From JAIOSM01 sp964593725 (GTDB taxonomy: Bacteria > Desulfobacterota > Desulfobacteria > Desulfobacterales > Desulfobacteraceae): DNA of 13,314 bases. How positions within the stretch are numbered: the first letter of the stretch is position 1; each line of letters begins with the position of its first letter. The notes beneath the pieces are model-generated. The model was not told the origin of the DNA, ran no database searches, and saw only the letters and a program-made list of their open reading frames with translations. Of this stretch, positions 7,264-13,314 are shown piece by piece. Where the stretch lies: positions 1 to 13,314 of the forward strand of contig CAZQJS010000073.1 of NCBI GenBank assembly GCA_964593725.1, written 5' to 3'. The translations under genes and the position numbers were made by a program.

Positions 7264-7779
7264 CTACTTTCCTCCTGTTTTAATTTTTTTCTTTTTTGAC
7301 AATTCATAGCTTTTTGCATTATCAAAAATAAAATTTTTCTTCTCTTTTACCTTATCAATAATAAAAGAGGAGTTCATTGCCTGAATCCCTTTGATCTTGG
7401 TTAATTTGTCATTGATGAACCGGGCATAGTGTCCCATATCCTTGCCAATCACCTTTAATATAAAATCATTACCCCCTGTTATCTGGTAACACTCAACAAC
7501 CTCATCAAGGGCAATAAACTTCTGCTTAATGGATTCAACAGAAGAAAGATCACTCAGATTAAGGGTAATATTAACCATGGCAGTTATTGTATATCCAAGC
7601 TTTTCATGGTCAACAAGTACGGTGAATCTGGATATAACACCATGGTTCTCAAGTCTCTTAACGCGCTCCAGGGTTGCAGGTGCTGAAATACCAACCATTG
7701 TTGACAGCTTTGAATTGGTTATCTTGCAGTTTTTCTGAAGAGTATTTAAAATTATTTTGTCTATTTCATCAAGAACCAT
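7264..7779 (-). CDS. Lrp/AsnC-family transcriptional regulator
   Basis: This 171-aa regulator has an N-terminal winged helix-turn-helix (about 3-60: LDEIDKIILNTLQKN, recognition region ISAPATLERVKRLENHGVI). A RAM/effector domain follows (about 65-142) with the typical CYQITGGNDFILKV segment (97-110) that helps form the amino-acid pocket. The lysine-rich tail (SKKKKIKTGGK) is unusual and its codons overlap the BKACE ribosome binding site. The ATG at 7777-7779 has AGGGA about 7 nt upstream. It lies inside the operon, between transaminase and BKACE. The simplest reading is autogenous, amino-acid-responsive control of this pathway, with sites perhaps in 10779-11151. Confidence 0.93.
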   Translation of the reverse strand: MVLDEIDKIILNTLQKNCKITNSKLSTMVGISAPATLERVKRLENHGVISRFTVLVDHEKLGYTITAMVNITLNLSDLSSVESIKQKFIALDEVVECYQITGGNDFILKVIGKDMGHYARFINDKLTKIKGIQAMNSSFIIDKVKEKKNFIFDNAKSYELSKKKKIKTGGK

Positions 7780-7812
7780 TGCTTTTCCCTGAAAATATAT
7801 CTGCTGGTTTTA

Positions 7813-9147
7813 TCACAATAATAAATGAGTATATTTTTTTTCAATCAATGGCAATAGCTCTTTTAAAACCCCATCAATTTTATCCACCATATTGTCAATC
7901 TCTTTTTCCGTGATCAGGCATGATAAAATATAAAGTGCCCTGGGTATTGTAAAAATATCCTTGTTCAAAAGGGACAGGTGCATCAATGACAAAAGCTCCT
8001 CCTCTGATTTCATTGCAAGTTCAGGGGTTGTCACCTTTTCATTCACAAAATGAATATTAAGATATGATCCAATATGGTTTGACTGGATATTAAGGTTGTT
8101 TTCCCTGAAAATTCTTTCAAGGTTTTCATGGAAATAGAGCCCTGTCTTATTTATCTTTTCCACAGCTGTCCTGTCAAATTTCTCCATGGCTGCAAGGCCT
8201 GCCTGCATCACAGTCTCATAACCGTTAAATGTTCCTGAATGGTACAGGGGTGCATCAGTGTGTTCATGGCAGTAAATGTTCATTATCTCTGCCTTGCCTC
8301 CAAAAACACCAATGGGAAGACCGCCGCCTATTACTTTTCCAATGGTGGTAAGATCCGGAATCACATTATACAAAGCCTGGCATCCGCCTTCATGGACACG
8401 GAAGGAAAAGATCTCATCAAAAAAGAGCAGTACATTGTATTTTTCAGTCACTTTCCTTGCAAACTCAAGGTAGCCCTTTTCTGGCAGCACAACCCCGCCT
8501 GCGCCGAGAAATGGCTCCATAATTACAACAGCAAGCTCTGATGCATTCTCCTTAACAGCCTTTTCCAGTGCATCAACATCATTATAAGGCACTTCAATGA
8601 CATCTTCGGTCATGCCCTTTGGAATACCAGCTGTTATCACATTCTTCTTTGTTGAGGCTGCAACACAATCATGGGTGCCGTGGAAACCGCCTATCATCTT
8701 AAGTATCTTGTCTTTTTTTGTAAACGCCCTTGCTGTACGCAGAGCATAAAGAGTGGCTTCGGTTCCGCTGTTTAAAAATCTCAATTTTTCAAGCCCGGGC
8801 ACTCTTTCACACAGCAGCCTGCTCAACTTTAACTGTCCCTCTGTGGGGGTTGAGTATTGTGAACCCTTTTCAATACCAGCCTTTACTGCTGCTGCAATGT
8901 CAGGATCACCATGGCCATGGATCAGGGCACCATAGGCATTTGTAACATCAAGGAGTTTATGCCCCTCAGGAGTGAACACATAGGCGCCTTCACCATGGTC
9001 AATGTGAATGGGAAAAGGCTTAAAATAGCTCAAGCTCCTTGTGGCACCGCCGGGAATATATTTGACAAGCTCTCCATGGCGCTCTTTGCAGACTGGAAAT
9101 TTTTCCCTGTAAATATCAAATATCCTGTTTTTTATATCTTCTCCCAT
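7813..9147 (-). CDS. Class III PLP aminotransferase, probable beta-phenylalanine/beta-amino acid transaminase
   Basis: This is a fold-type I PLP enzyme, 444 aa. PLP-binding residues include the Ser-Gly-Thr of NSGTEA (126-131), Asp244 in FFDEI, Schiff-base Lys271 in TTIGKVIGGG and Thr306 in HSGTF. A generic annotation would be glutamate-1-semialdehyde 2,1-aminomutase. From memory, however, the layout follows Variovorax paradoxus beta-phenylalanine aminotransferase: PGGATRS near the start carries Arg37 (its Arg41) and TIPRALYILS near the end carries Arg403 (its Arg398), the two carboxylate-handling arginines there. This would convert a beta-amino acid to a beta-keto acid. The ATG at 9145-9147 has AAGGA 8 nt upstream and lies 11 nt after the aminomutase stop. 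Neighbours (MIO enzyme before, BKACE after) agree with this role. Confidence 0.88.
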   Translation of the reverse strand: MGEDIKNRIFDIYREKFPVCKERHGELVKYIPGGATRSLSYFKPFPIHIDHGEGAYVFTPEGHKLLDVTNAYGALIHGHGDPDIAAAVKAGIEKGSQYSTPTEGQLKLSRLLCERVPGLEKLRFLNSGTEATLYALRTARAFTKKDKILKMIGGFHGTHDCVAASTKKNVITAGIPKGMTEDVIEVPYNDVDALEKAVKENASELAVVIMEPFLGAGGVVLPEKGYLEFARKVTEKYNVLLFFDEIFSFRVHEGGCQALYNVIPDLTTIGKVIGGGLPIGVFGGKAEIMNIYCHEHTDAPLYHSGTFNGYETVMQAGLAAMEKFDRTAVEKINKTGLYFHENLERIFRENNLNIQSNHIGSYLNIHFVNEKVTTPELAMKSEEELLSLMHLSLLNKDIFTIPRALYILSCLITEKEIDNMVDKIDGVLKELLPLIEKKYTHLLL

Positions 9148-9158
9148 ATCATTATTCC

Positions 9159-10778
9159 TTATTCTTCATGAACCAGTAATAGTTTACCAACCTTTGCTTC
9201 CACCCGTTCCAGGAACTCACCCGAAGCAATACGTGCTGTCAACTCCTCAAGATAGTCAATGTAAACCATGTCATAACCAAGGTAGGGAAGGGTCTCCCTT
9301 GTGGCATCATAGAGAACCTTTCCGGCCGGGCTCAGTTTTTCAACCCCCACAATATCTGCTGCCTGGGCTGCACACATAAGTTCAAAGGATAATATATAAT
9401 TGGTATTCCTTACAATCTCCCTGGTTTTTCTTCCTGCAATCAGGCCAAAACTCACAATATCCTGGAAATCAGCAGTGGATGTGATGGACTGAATGCTTGC
9501 CGGGATTGCCCTGGTACGGTTCTCAGCCACAAGGCTTGTTGTCATGAACTGACCTCCCATGAGTCCCATTCTCACACCAGTATCTTCTCTGCACAGAAAG
9601 GGAGGAAGATTAACATTATTATTTGTATCCATGAACCTGTCAATCCTGCGGTCGCTCAGGACGCCAATGTTGATCATGCTGATACCAAGGAAATCCATAA
9701 CAGTTGAAATAGGCTGGCCATGGAAATGACCATTGTGGATAAAAGTATCATGTTCCGTAAAAATCAAAGGATTATCATTACTTGAGTTCAGCTCCCTGAA
9801 AAGAACATCCTTGGCATTCTTAAGTGTCTCCCTGATGGGTCCTATGAACTGGGGTGTGCAGCGTATGGAATAGGCATCCTCAACCGGGATATCAGCAACA
9901 CTTACACCTTCATGCTTTTGTAAAACACTCTGGAGATCCAGGGAGAGCTGCTGCTCATCAATGCCCAGCTGTGTACCTTCCAGAAGTTTGGTCAGATTGG
10001 AAGCAGTTGCATACTGTCCTGGATGATATTTTTGTTTATGAACCCTTAAATCAAAGGGATTAACCCGTCCCATTAAAGTTTCAATGGCAAATGCCGCAAT
10101 GGTATCTGAAGTCTTTAATGTTGTTTCAGCCTCGGTAATAACAGTACATGCAAGGCCCACCATACCTGATGTGCCGTTGATAAGAGACAGGCCTTCCTTG
10201 GCATTAAGGTACATAAGATCAATACCTGCTGCCTCCATGGCTTCCTTACCAGGCATCTCTTTACCTTTATATCTTGCCTTCCATTCACCAAATGCAACGC
10301 TTGCAATGCATCCAAGGGGTCCGAGGTCACCGCTTGTACCAAGGGAACCCTTTCTGGGAATAACCGGATAGACCTGTTTATTTATCATATCAAGGTATAT
10401 TTTAAGATTTTCTTCCTTGATGCCGGAGTAGCCACGGCACAATGAATTTGCCCTTGCAATCATAATGGTCCTTACCATGGTATCAGAAAATGGTTTTCCA
10501 ACCTGGGTTGTAATGCTCCTCACAAGGTTTTTCTGAAAATCATTATCCCTGTCCTTTGGAAGAAGATGATCAACAAGGCCTCCGCAGCTGGTATTGACAC
10601 CATAAATACAACGTTCTTCATTGGCCCATTTTTCAACAAGGGTTCTGCACTCCCTTATTTTAGGCCAGTTTTTCTCATCAATTTCAATTTTAATGGACAG
10701 ATCCTGACCCACCTTTACAAGCTCTTCAATTGTCAATGAATAACCATCAAGAATAATTTTATTATCTTTTATCGGCAT
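9159..10778 (-). CDS. MIO-dependent aromatic amino acid aminomutase / ammonia-lyase
   Basis: This 539-aa protein belongs to the HAL/PAL/TAM family, which uses a self-made MIO electrophile to remove or shift the amino group of aromatic amino acids. The start is ATG 10776-10778, with GGAGG 6 nt upstream (complement of 10785-10789); the frame is open 32 codons further but that part is AT-rich junk. The MIO triad is Thr148-Ser149-Gly150 (GTSGDLGPLG), not the usual Ala-Ser-Gly. Catalytic Tyr59 lies in YGVNTSCGG, with SNDNPLIF and NGHFHGQP further on. The HAL motif QEDHVS is replaced by QDIVSFG. The substrate-selector position (His in HAL) appears to be Ile89 (NLVRSITTQVG), favouring a phenyl ring. 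A Thr-Ser-Gly triad is known, as I recall, from Pantoea phenylalanine aminomutase AdmH (541 aa). Aminomutase is favoured by the downstream transaminase and BKACE; lyase activity remains possible. Confidence 0.9.
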   Translation of the reverse strand: MPIKDNKIILDGYSLTIEELVKVGQDLSIKIEIDEKNWPKIRECRTLVEKWANEERCIYGVNTSCGGLVDHLLPKDRDNDFQKNLVRSITTQVGKPFSDTMVRTIMIARANSLCRGYSGIKEENLKIYLDMINKQVYPVIPRKGSLGTSGDLGPLGCIASVAFGEWKARYKGKEMPGKEAMEAAGIDLMYLNAKEGLSLINGTSGMVGLACTVITEAETTLKTSDTIAAFAIETLMGRVNPFDLRVHKQKYHPGQYATASNLTKLLEGTQLGIDEQQLSLDLQSVLQKHEGVSVADIPVEDAYSIRCTPQFIGPIRETLKNAKDVLFRELNSSNDNPLIFTEHDTFIHNGHFHGQPISTVMDFLGISMINIGVLSDRRIDRFMDTNNNVNLPPFLCREDTGVRMGLMGGQFMTTSLVAENRTRAIPASIQSITSTADFQDIVSFGLIAGRKTREIVRNTNYILSFELMCAAQAADIVGVEKLSPAGKVLYDATRETLPYLGYDMVYIDYLEELTARIASGEFLERVEAKVGKLLLVHEE

Positions 10779-11151
10779 TTTTCCCCTCCATATATTAAAT
10801 TTAAAAAAATCAAGATTTAAAACAAGAATAATATTTAACAAACAAATAAAATTCTCTGATTTAAGGCTAATCAAAATAAGGAGACCTTGTCAAGGAAATA
10901 ATTATTTATTTTTAGGGAATTTTGAAAAAAGCCCTAATTACTAAGGGGTGGTTTTGATATTTAGCCTTAGTTTATAAGACAAAACAGATAACTTGCTTCA
11001 TTTTTAACTAATCTGGCAGGGGAGAGGGAGATTATTGCCCGCCCTGGTTGTACATGGCAGAAAATTATGTTAATTATCTGCAGTAAGACATAACAAATCA
11101 AGCTGTCAGGACACTATTAACAACCATGACTTTCCTTATCCGGAGAACCAT
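10779..11151. promoter_or_regulatory. Non-coding divergent control region (catabolic operon / methyltransferase)
   Basis: These 373 bp separate divergent genes and hold no credible ORF. On the minus strand a TTGACA (complement of 10888-10893) is present, but no good -10 follows; TTGATT-17-TTTTAT a little closer to the gene is another candidate. TAAGGCTAA at 10862-10870 recurs inverted as TTAGCCTTA at 10961-10969, each flanked by a TTTTGAT/ATCAAAA half. A TTAGGG (10912-10917) and CCCTAA (10932-10937) pair lies between them. Such repeated dyads about 99 bp apart could be operator sites for the operon's Lrp protein. The methyltransferase side has GGAG 6 nt before its ATG. Confidence 0.5.
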
Positions 11152-12144
11152 ATGACCCAGGTACAAACCAGCAGATGCCCGTTATGCGCCTCAACTGGGC
11201 TCTTATCACACCAGGGCAGAGATCTTTTATATGATAAAAAAGAGCTGTACTCATATATGAAATGTACTGATTGCAGTGCTGAATATCAGTATCCAATGCC
11301 AGATTCCGACACCATAAACTCATTTTATCCTGATGTGTATTATGAAAATACACCTCCCTTAAAAAAACACTCCGCCATCAAAAGAGCTGTTTTAAAATAC
11401 AAATACAGATATACACATCTGAAAGCGCCGTTTTTATTAAAACCACTGGCTTTAATTATTTCTCTGTTTTCCTATAAATCTTTGATACCTTATATACCTG
11501 ATGCCAGAGGACTTGATATAGGCTGTAGTAATGGACAATATATAAATTCCATGAATGCACTTGGCTGGCATTTTGAAGGCGTGGAATTCAATGCAAAAGC
11601 AGTGGATTTATGCCGCAAAGCCGGGATAAAAGTTGTCCATGGAGAGTTAAAATCTGCAGGATTTGAAGAAAACAGCTTTGATATTATCACTGCCCGCCAT
11701 CTGATTGAGCACATTCCCGACCCTGATGCTCTGGTAAAAGAGATAAGCAGAATACTAAAACCCGGGGGGTATCTTCTCATTATAACTCCCAATACCAGGG
11801 CCTTTTGCCGGAAATGGTTCGGACTGAACTGGTTTCCCGATGAAATACCCCGCCACCTTATCCTGTTCAATCTAAAGAGCCTTAATATGCTTGTCAGCAA
11901 ATATAATCTGTCTGCTGTAAGAACAAAAACCTTTTCTACACCAAGGGCTTTTCTCCACAGTTTTGACTATCTTGTGGGGAACAAAAACCAGCCGTCCAAT
12001 AAAAGCAAACTGCGCAGGTTCCTTGCAAAATTCCTGGTTGCCGGGGCAACCATTTTAAACAGAGGTGAAGAACTGTTTGTGATATATGAAAAAAAGAATA
12101 TTCCTGACAATCGGGAACCAGAACCATTATGCACAAAATATTAA
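11152..12144 (+). CDS. SAM-dependent methyltransferase with N-terminal zinc ribbon
   Basis: This 330-aa class I methyltransferase starts with a four-cysteine zinc-ribbon pattern (C9-P-L-C12 and C38-T-D-C41). The Rossmann SAM-binding motif GLDIGCSNGQY is at 120-130 with the acidic strand-2 end GVEFNAKA. A methyltransferase-11 style block runs FDIITARHLIEHIPDPDALVKEISRILKPGGYLLIITPN. A basic linker rich in Lys/Tyr joins the two parts. Proteins of this build (zinc ribbon plus methyltransferase) often act in cell-surface polysaccharide or sugar-methyl transfer pathways. The ATG has GGAG 6 nt upstream (11142-11145). Its 3' end overlaps the acetyltransferase start by 16 bp, so the two form a coupled pair. 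It is divergent from the catabolic operon and a functional link is not evident. Confidence 0.88.
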   Translation: MTQVQTSRCPLCASTGLLSHQGRDLLYDKKELYSYMKCTDCSAEYQYPMPDSDTINSFYPDVYYENTPPLKKHSAIKRAVLKYKYRYTHLKAPFLLKPLALIISLFSYKSLIPYIPDARGLDIGCSNGQYINSMNALGWHFEGVEFNAKAVDLCRKAGIKVVHGELKSAGFEENSFDIITARHLIEHIPDPDALVKEISRILKPGGYLLIITPNTRAFCRKWFGLNWFPDEIPRHLILFNLKSLNMLVSKYNLSAVRTKTFSTPRAFLHSFDYLVGNKNQPSNKSKLRRFLAKFLVAGATILNRGEELFVIYEKKNIPDNREPEPLCTKY

Positions 12145-12719
12145 AAAAGCTGAAAAAAATCATAAAGGGCCGACAAAAAGATATTCAAAGCGCATACCCT
12201 CAATATAAAATTGGTAAACATACATATGGCCATCCCAGAATCTACAGCTGGGAAGAAGGGGCTCAATTTAAAATTGGCGCTTTTTGTTCAATCTCTTCCG
12301 GAGTTAAAATTTTTCTTGGTGGTGAACACAGAATTGACTGGGTTTCAACCTACCCTTTTAATTATCTATGGAAATCTGCCAGGCATTTCAAGGGGCACCC
12401 CTGTACAAAAGGAGATATCATAATTGGCAACGATGTCTGGATAGGTGCCGGTGCTGTAATCCTGTCAGGAGTCACCATAGGAGATGGGGCAGTCATAGGA
12501 ACCAATGCCGTGGTGACAAAGGACATACCAGCCTATGCAATTGCAGCCGGCAACCCTGCAAAAGTTGTAAAGATGCGGTTTGACCGGGAGACCATTCAAG
12601 ATCTTCTCAAAATAAAATGGTGGGAATGGGAAGATGCTCAAATCCAACGGTTTCTCCCCTTAATGCTGGATACAGATATAGATCAATTCCTTAAAAAAGC
12701 AAAAGCCTCTCTCCAATAG
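12129..12719 (+). CDS. Hexapeptide-repeat acetyltransferase (CatB/XAT-like)
   Basis: This 196-aa left-handed beta-helix acyltransferase probably moves an acetyl group from acetyl-CoA to a hydroxyl or amine of a sugar or small molecule. Features are hexapeptide repeats (FKIGAFCSISSGVKI, then IIIGNDVWIGAGAVILSGVTIGDGAVIGTNAVVT), the probable catalytic His67 in GGEHRIDWVSTYPF, and the CoA-side GNPAKVVKMRF. The C-terminal helix KIKWWEWEDAQIQRFLPLM is typical of the xenobiotic/CatB-like branch. The start ATG at 12129 lies inside the methyltransferase gene, in another frame, indicating translational coupling. A short basic N-terminus (KILKKLKKIIKGRQK) precedes the helix. A cell-surface glycan role is likelier than drug resistance, given the methyltransferase partner, but this is inference. 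Confidence 0.9.
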   Translation: MHKILKKLKKIIKGRQKDIQSAYPQYKIGKHTYGHPRIYSWEEGAQFKIGAFCSISSGVKIFLGGEHRIDWVSTYPFNYLWKSARHFKGHPCTKGDIIIGNDVWIGAGAVILSGVTIGDGAVIGTNAVVTKDIPAYAIAAGNPAKVVKMRFDRETIQDLLKIKWWEWEDAQIQRFLPLMLDTDIDQFLKKAKASLQ

Positions 12720-12887
12720 CACATGCTTGCTGCACCATTACACACCCATTTATTCACGCCAGACTTTTATCACCCCCAGAAAAACGCACTTTAATAAAAT
12801 ATTCCGTGTCGTCAGAAACCTATCACTGGTCAGTAAAACCCGCTGCAGCCAACCTGCAAACTCAGGACAATCCAAATTGACAATCGT
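12720..12887 (+). other. Candidate CRISPR leader / intergenic region
   Basis: This 168-bp gap between the acetyltransferase stop and the first repeat has no ORF and no degenerate repeat that I can see. It includes an AT-rich stretch (ACTTTAATAAAATATT near 12789) and ends in AATTGACAATCGT against repeat 1. The leader call depends on rightward array polarity and is tentative. Confidence 0.35.
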
Positions 12888-13314
12888 GTCTTAATCCCTT
12901 CTAAAATCAGGTCTTTTGAAACAGGGGATTGTCAGTGAAGGCATCAGGGTTGAGCAACACGCCGTCTTAATCCCTTCTAAAATCAGGTCTTTTGAAACGG
13001 CACAACAAGGAGAGAAAAATGTTAGTAGAAACAAGGTCTTAATCCCTTCTAAAATCAGGTCTTTTGAAACTGAAACATCATGGGAGAAGAAGATTATAAG
13101 TGGCAGGTGATGTCTTAATCCCTTCTAAAATCAGGTCTTTTGAAACAGGAGGTGTTTTATGGTAACATTATTATTAGTAGCCGCCGGTCTTAATCCCTTC
13201 TAAAATCAGGTCTTTTGAAACATCCAGAAGGGGGGTTTGATAGATGCCCCCGTTGGGCGGTCTTAATCCCTTCTAAAATCAGGTCTTTTGAAACGGCACA
13301 ACAAGGAGAGAAAA
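12888..13314 (+). CRISPR. CRISPR array, six perfect 35-bp repeats, continues past the right edge
   Basis: Identical 35-bp repeats (beginning GTCTTAATCCCTTC and ending GGTCTTTTGAAAC) lie at 12888-12922, 12964-12998, 13036-13070, 13112-13146, 13187-13221 and 13260-13294. Spacers are 41, 37, 41, 40 and 38 bp, plus 20 visible bases of a sixth. Repeat length, variable spacer length and the TTTTGAAAC end resemble type III or I-B style arrays, whose crRNA 5' handle commonly ends in GAAAC; this favours rightward transcription. The first repeat is undegraded, which also suggests the leader lies on the left (12720-12887). A TTGACA at 12877-12882 abuts the array. No cas gene is in the window, so the type is not proven. 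Spacer content is unusual: Shine-Dalgarno plus start codon patterns, described in the findings. Confidence 0.96.

Noticed and set aside
7813..9147. Simple heme-biosynthesis glutamate-1-semialdehyde aminomutase
   Set aside because: There is no heme gene context, and both arginine positions and operon partners fit a beta-amino acid transaminase better.
9159..10874. Longer 571-aa start for the MIO enzyme, and histidine ammonia-lyase (hutH) as its name
   Set aside because: The first 32 codons are AT-rich and unlike the family, while ATG 10776-10778 has a strong ribosome binding site. HAL signatures (Ala-Ser-Gly, QEDHVS, selector His) are absent and no other hut gene is nearby.
11017..11046. CAGGG/CCCTG arms as a terminator or operator upstream of the methyltransferase
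   Set aside because: The stem is only 5 bp with a long loop and no T-run; likely chance.
12916..13110. 64-codon rightward ORF with repeated LIPSKIRSFET peptide
   Set aside because: It is a read-through of the CRISPR repeats in the one repeat frame without a stop; no ribosome binding site or real gene character.
12888..13314. Array as a set of expressed mini-peptides (for example ATG in spacer 4 reading to a TAA in the next repeat)
   Set aside because: Two of three repeat frames stop within the repeat, so each start gives only a chance 7-14 residue peptide. The repeat-spacer geometry is that of CRISPR.

Overview
The window (13,314 bp, AT-leaning) looks like a chromosomal piece of a Gram-negative anaerobe, most likely a Desulfobacterota/Desulfobacteraceae-type aromatic degrader. 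The basis is a separate dctP/dctQ/dctM TRAP transporter, strong AGGAGG-type ribosome binding sites, AT-rich codon use, and an operon that by inference leads to benzoyl-CoA. The taxonomic assignment is inference, because no rRNA or marker gene is present.

Left to right: (1) 1-416 holds the 3' end of a rightward gene, possibly a transposase, followed by a long AT-rich inverted repeat and no further gene. (2) 417-3265 is a leftward dctPQM TRAP uptake operon with a plausible promoter/operator before dctP. (3) 3351-4079, also leftward, has a possible small membrane ORF and an orphan response regulator. (4) 4288-4719 is a rightward gene for an unrecognised coiled-coil protein, expressed from a good sigma70-type promoter and nearly touching the next gene tail to tail. 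(5) 4722-10778 is a tight five-gene leftward operon. In transcription order it encodes an MIO-dependent aromatic amino acid aminomutase/ammonia-lyase, a class III transaminase resembling beta-phenylalanine aminotransferase, an Lrp/AsnC regulator, a beta-keto acid cleavage enzyme (BKACE, DUF849) and an acyl-CoA ligase. (6) 10779-11151 is a non-coding divergent control region with inverted motifs. (7) 11152-12719 is a rightward, overlapping pair: a zinc-ribbon SAM methyltransferase and a hexapeptide acetyltransferase, probably for cell-surface or secondary metabolism. (8) 12888 to the right edge is a CRISPR array with six perfect 35-bp repeats; no cas genes are in view.

The five-gene operon reads as a coherent and possibly undescribed route for anaerobic phenylalanine (or related) degradation. 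The steps would be alpha-amino acid to beta-amino acid (MIO aminomutase), to beta-keto acid (transaminase), to aryl-CoA plus acetoacetate using acetyl-CoA (BKACE). The ligase would activate acetoacetate or an aromatic acid. For phenylalanine this gives benzoyl-CoA without alpha-deamination to phenylpyruvate. The Lrp protein would be the local amino-acid sensor, and the nearby TRAP system may import an organic-acid substrate.

The CRISPR array is unusual. Four of its five distinct spacers contain a Shine-Dalgarno-like motif correctly spaced before an ATG or GTG, and the fifth contains an ATG followed by an open frame. All lie in the same orientation. The last (truncated) spacer repeats the start of the second spacer for all 20 visible bases.
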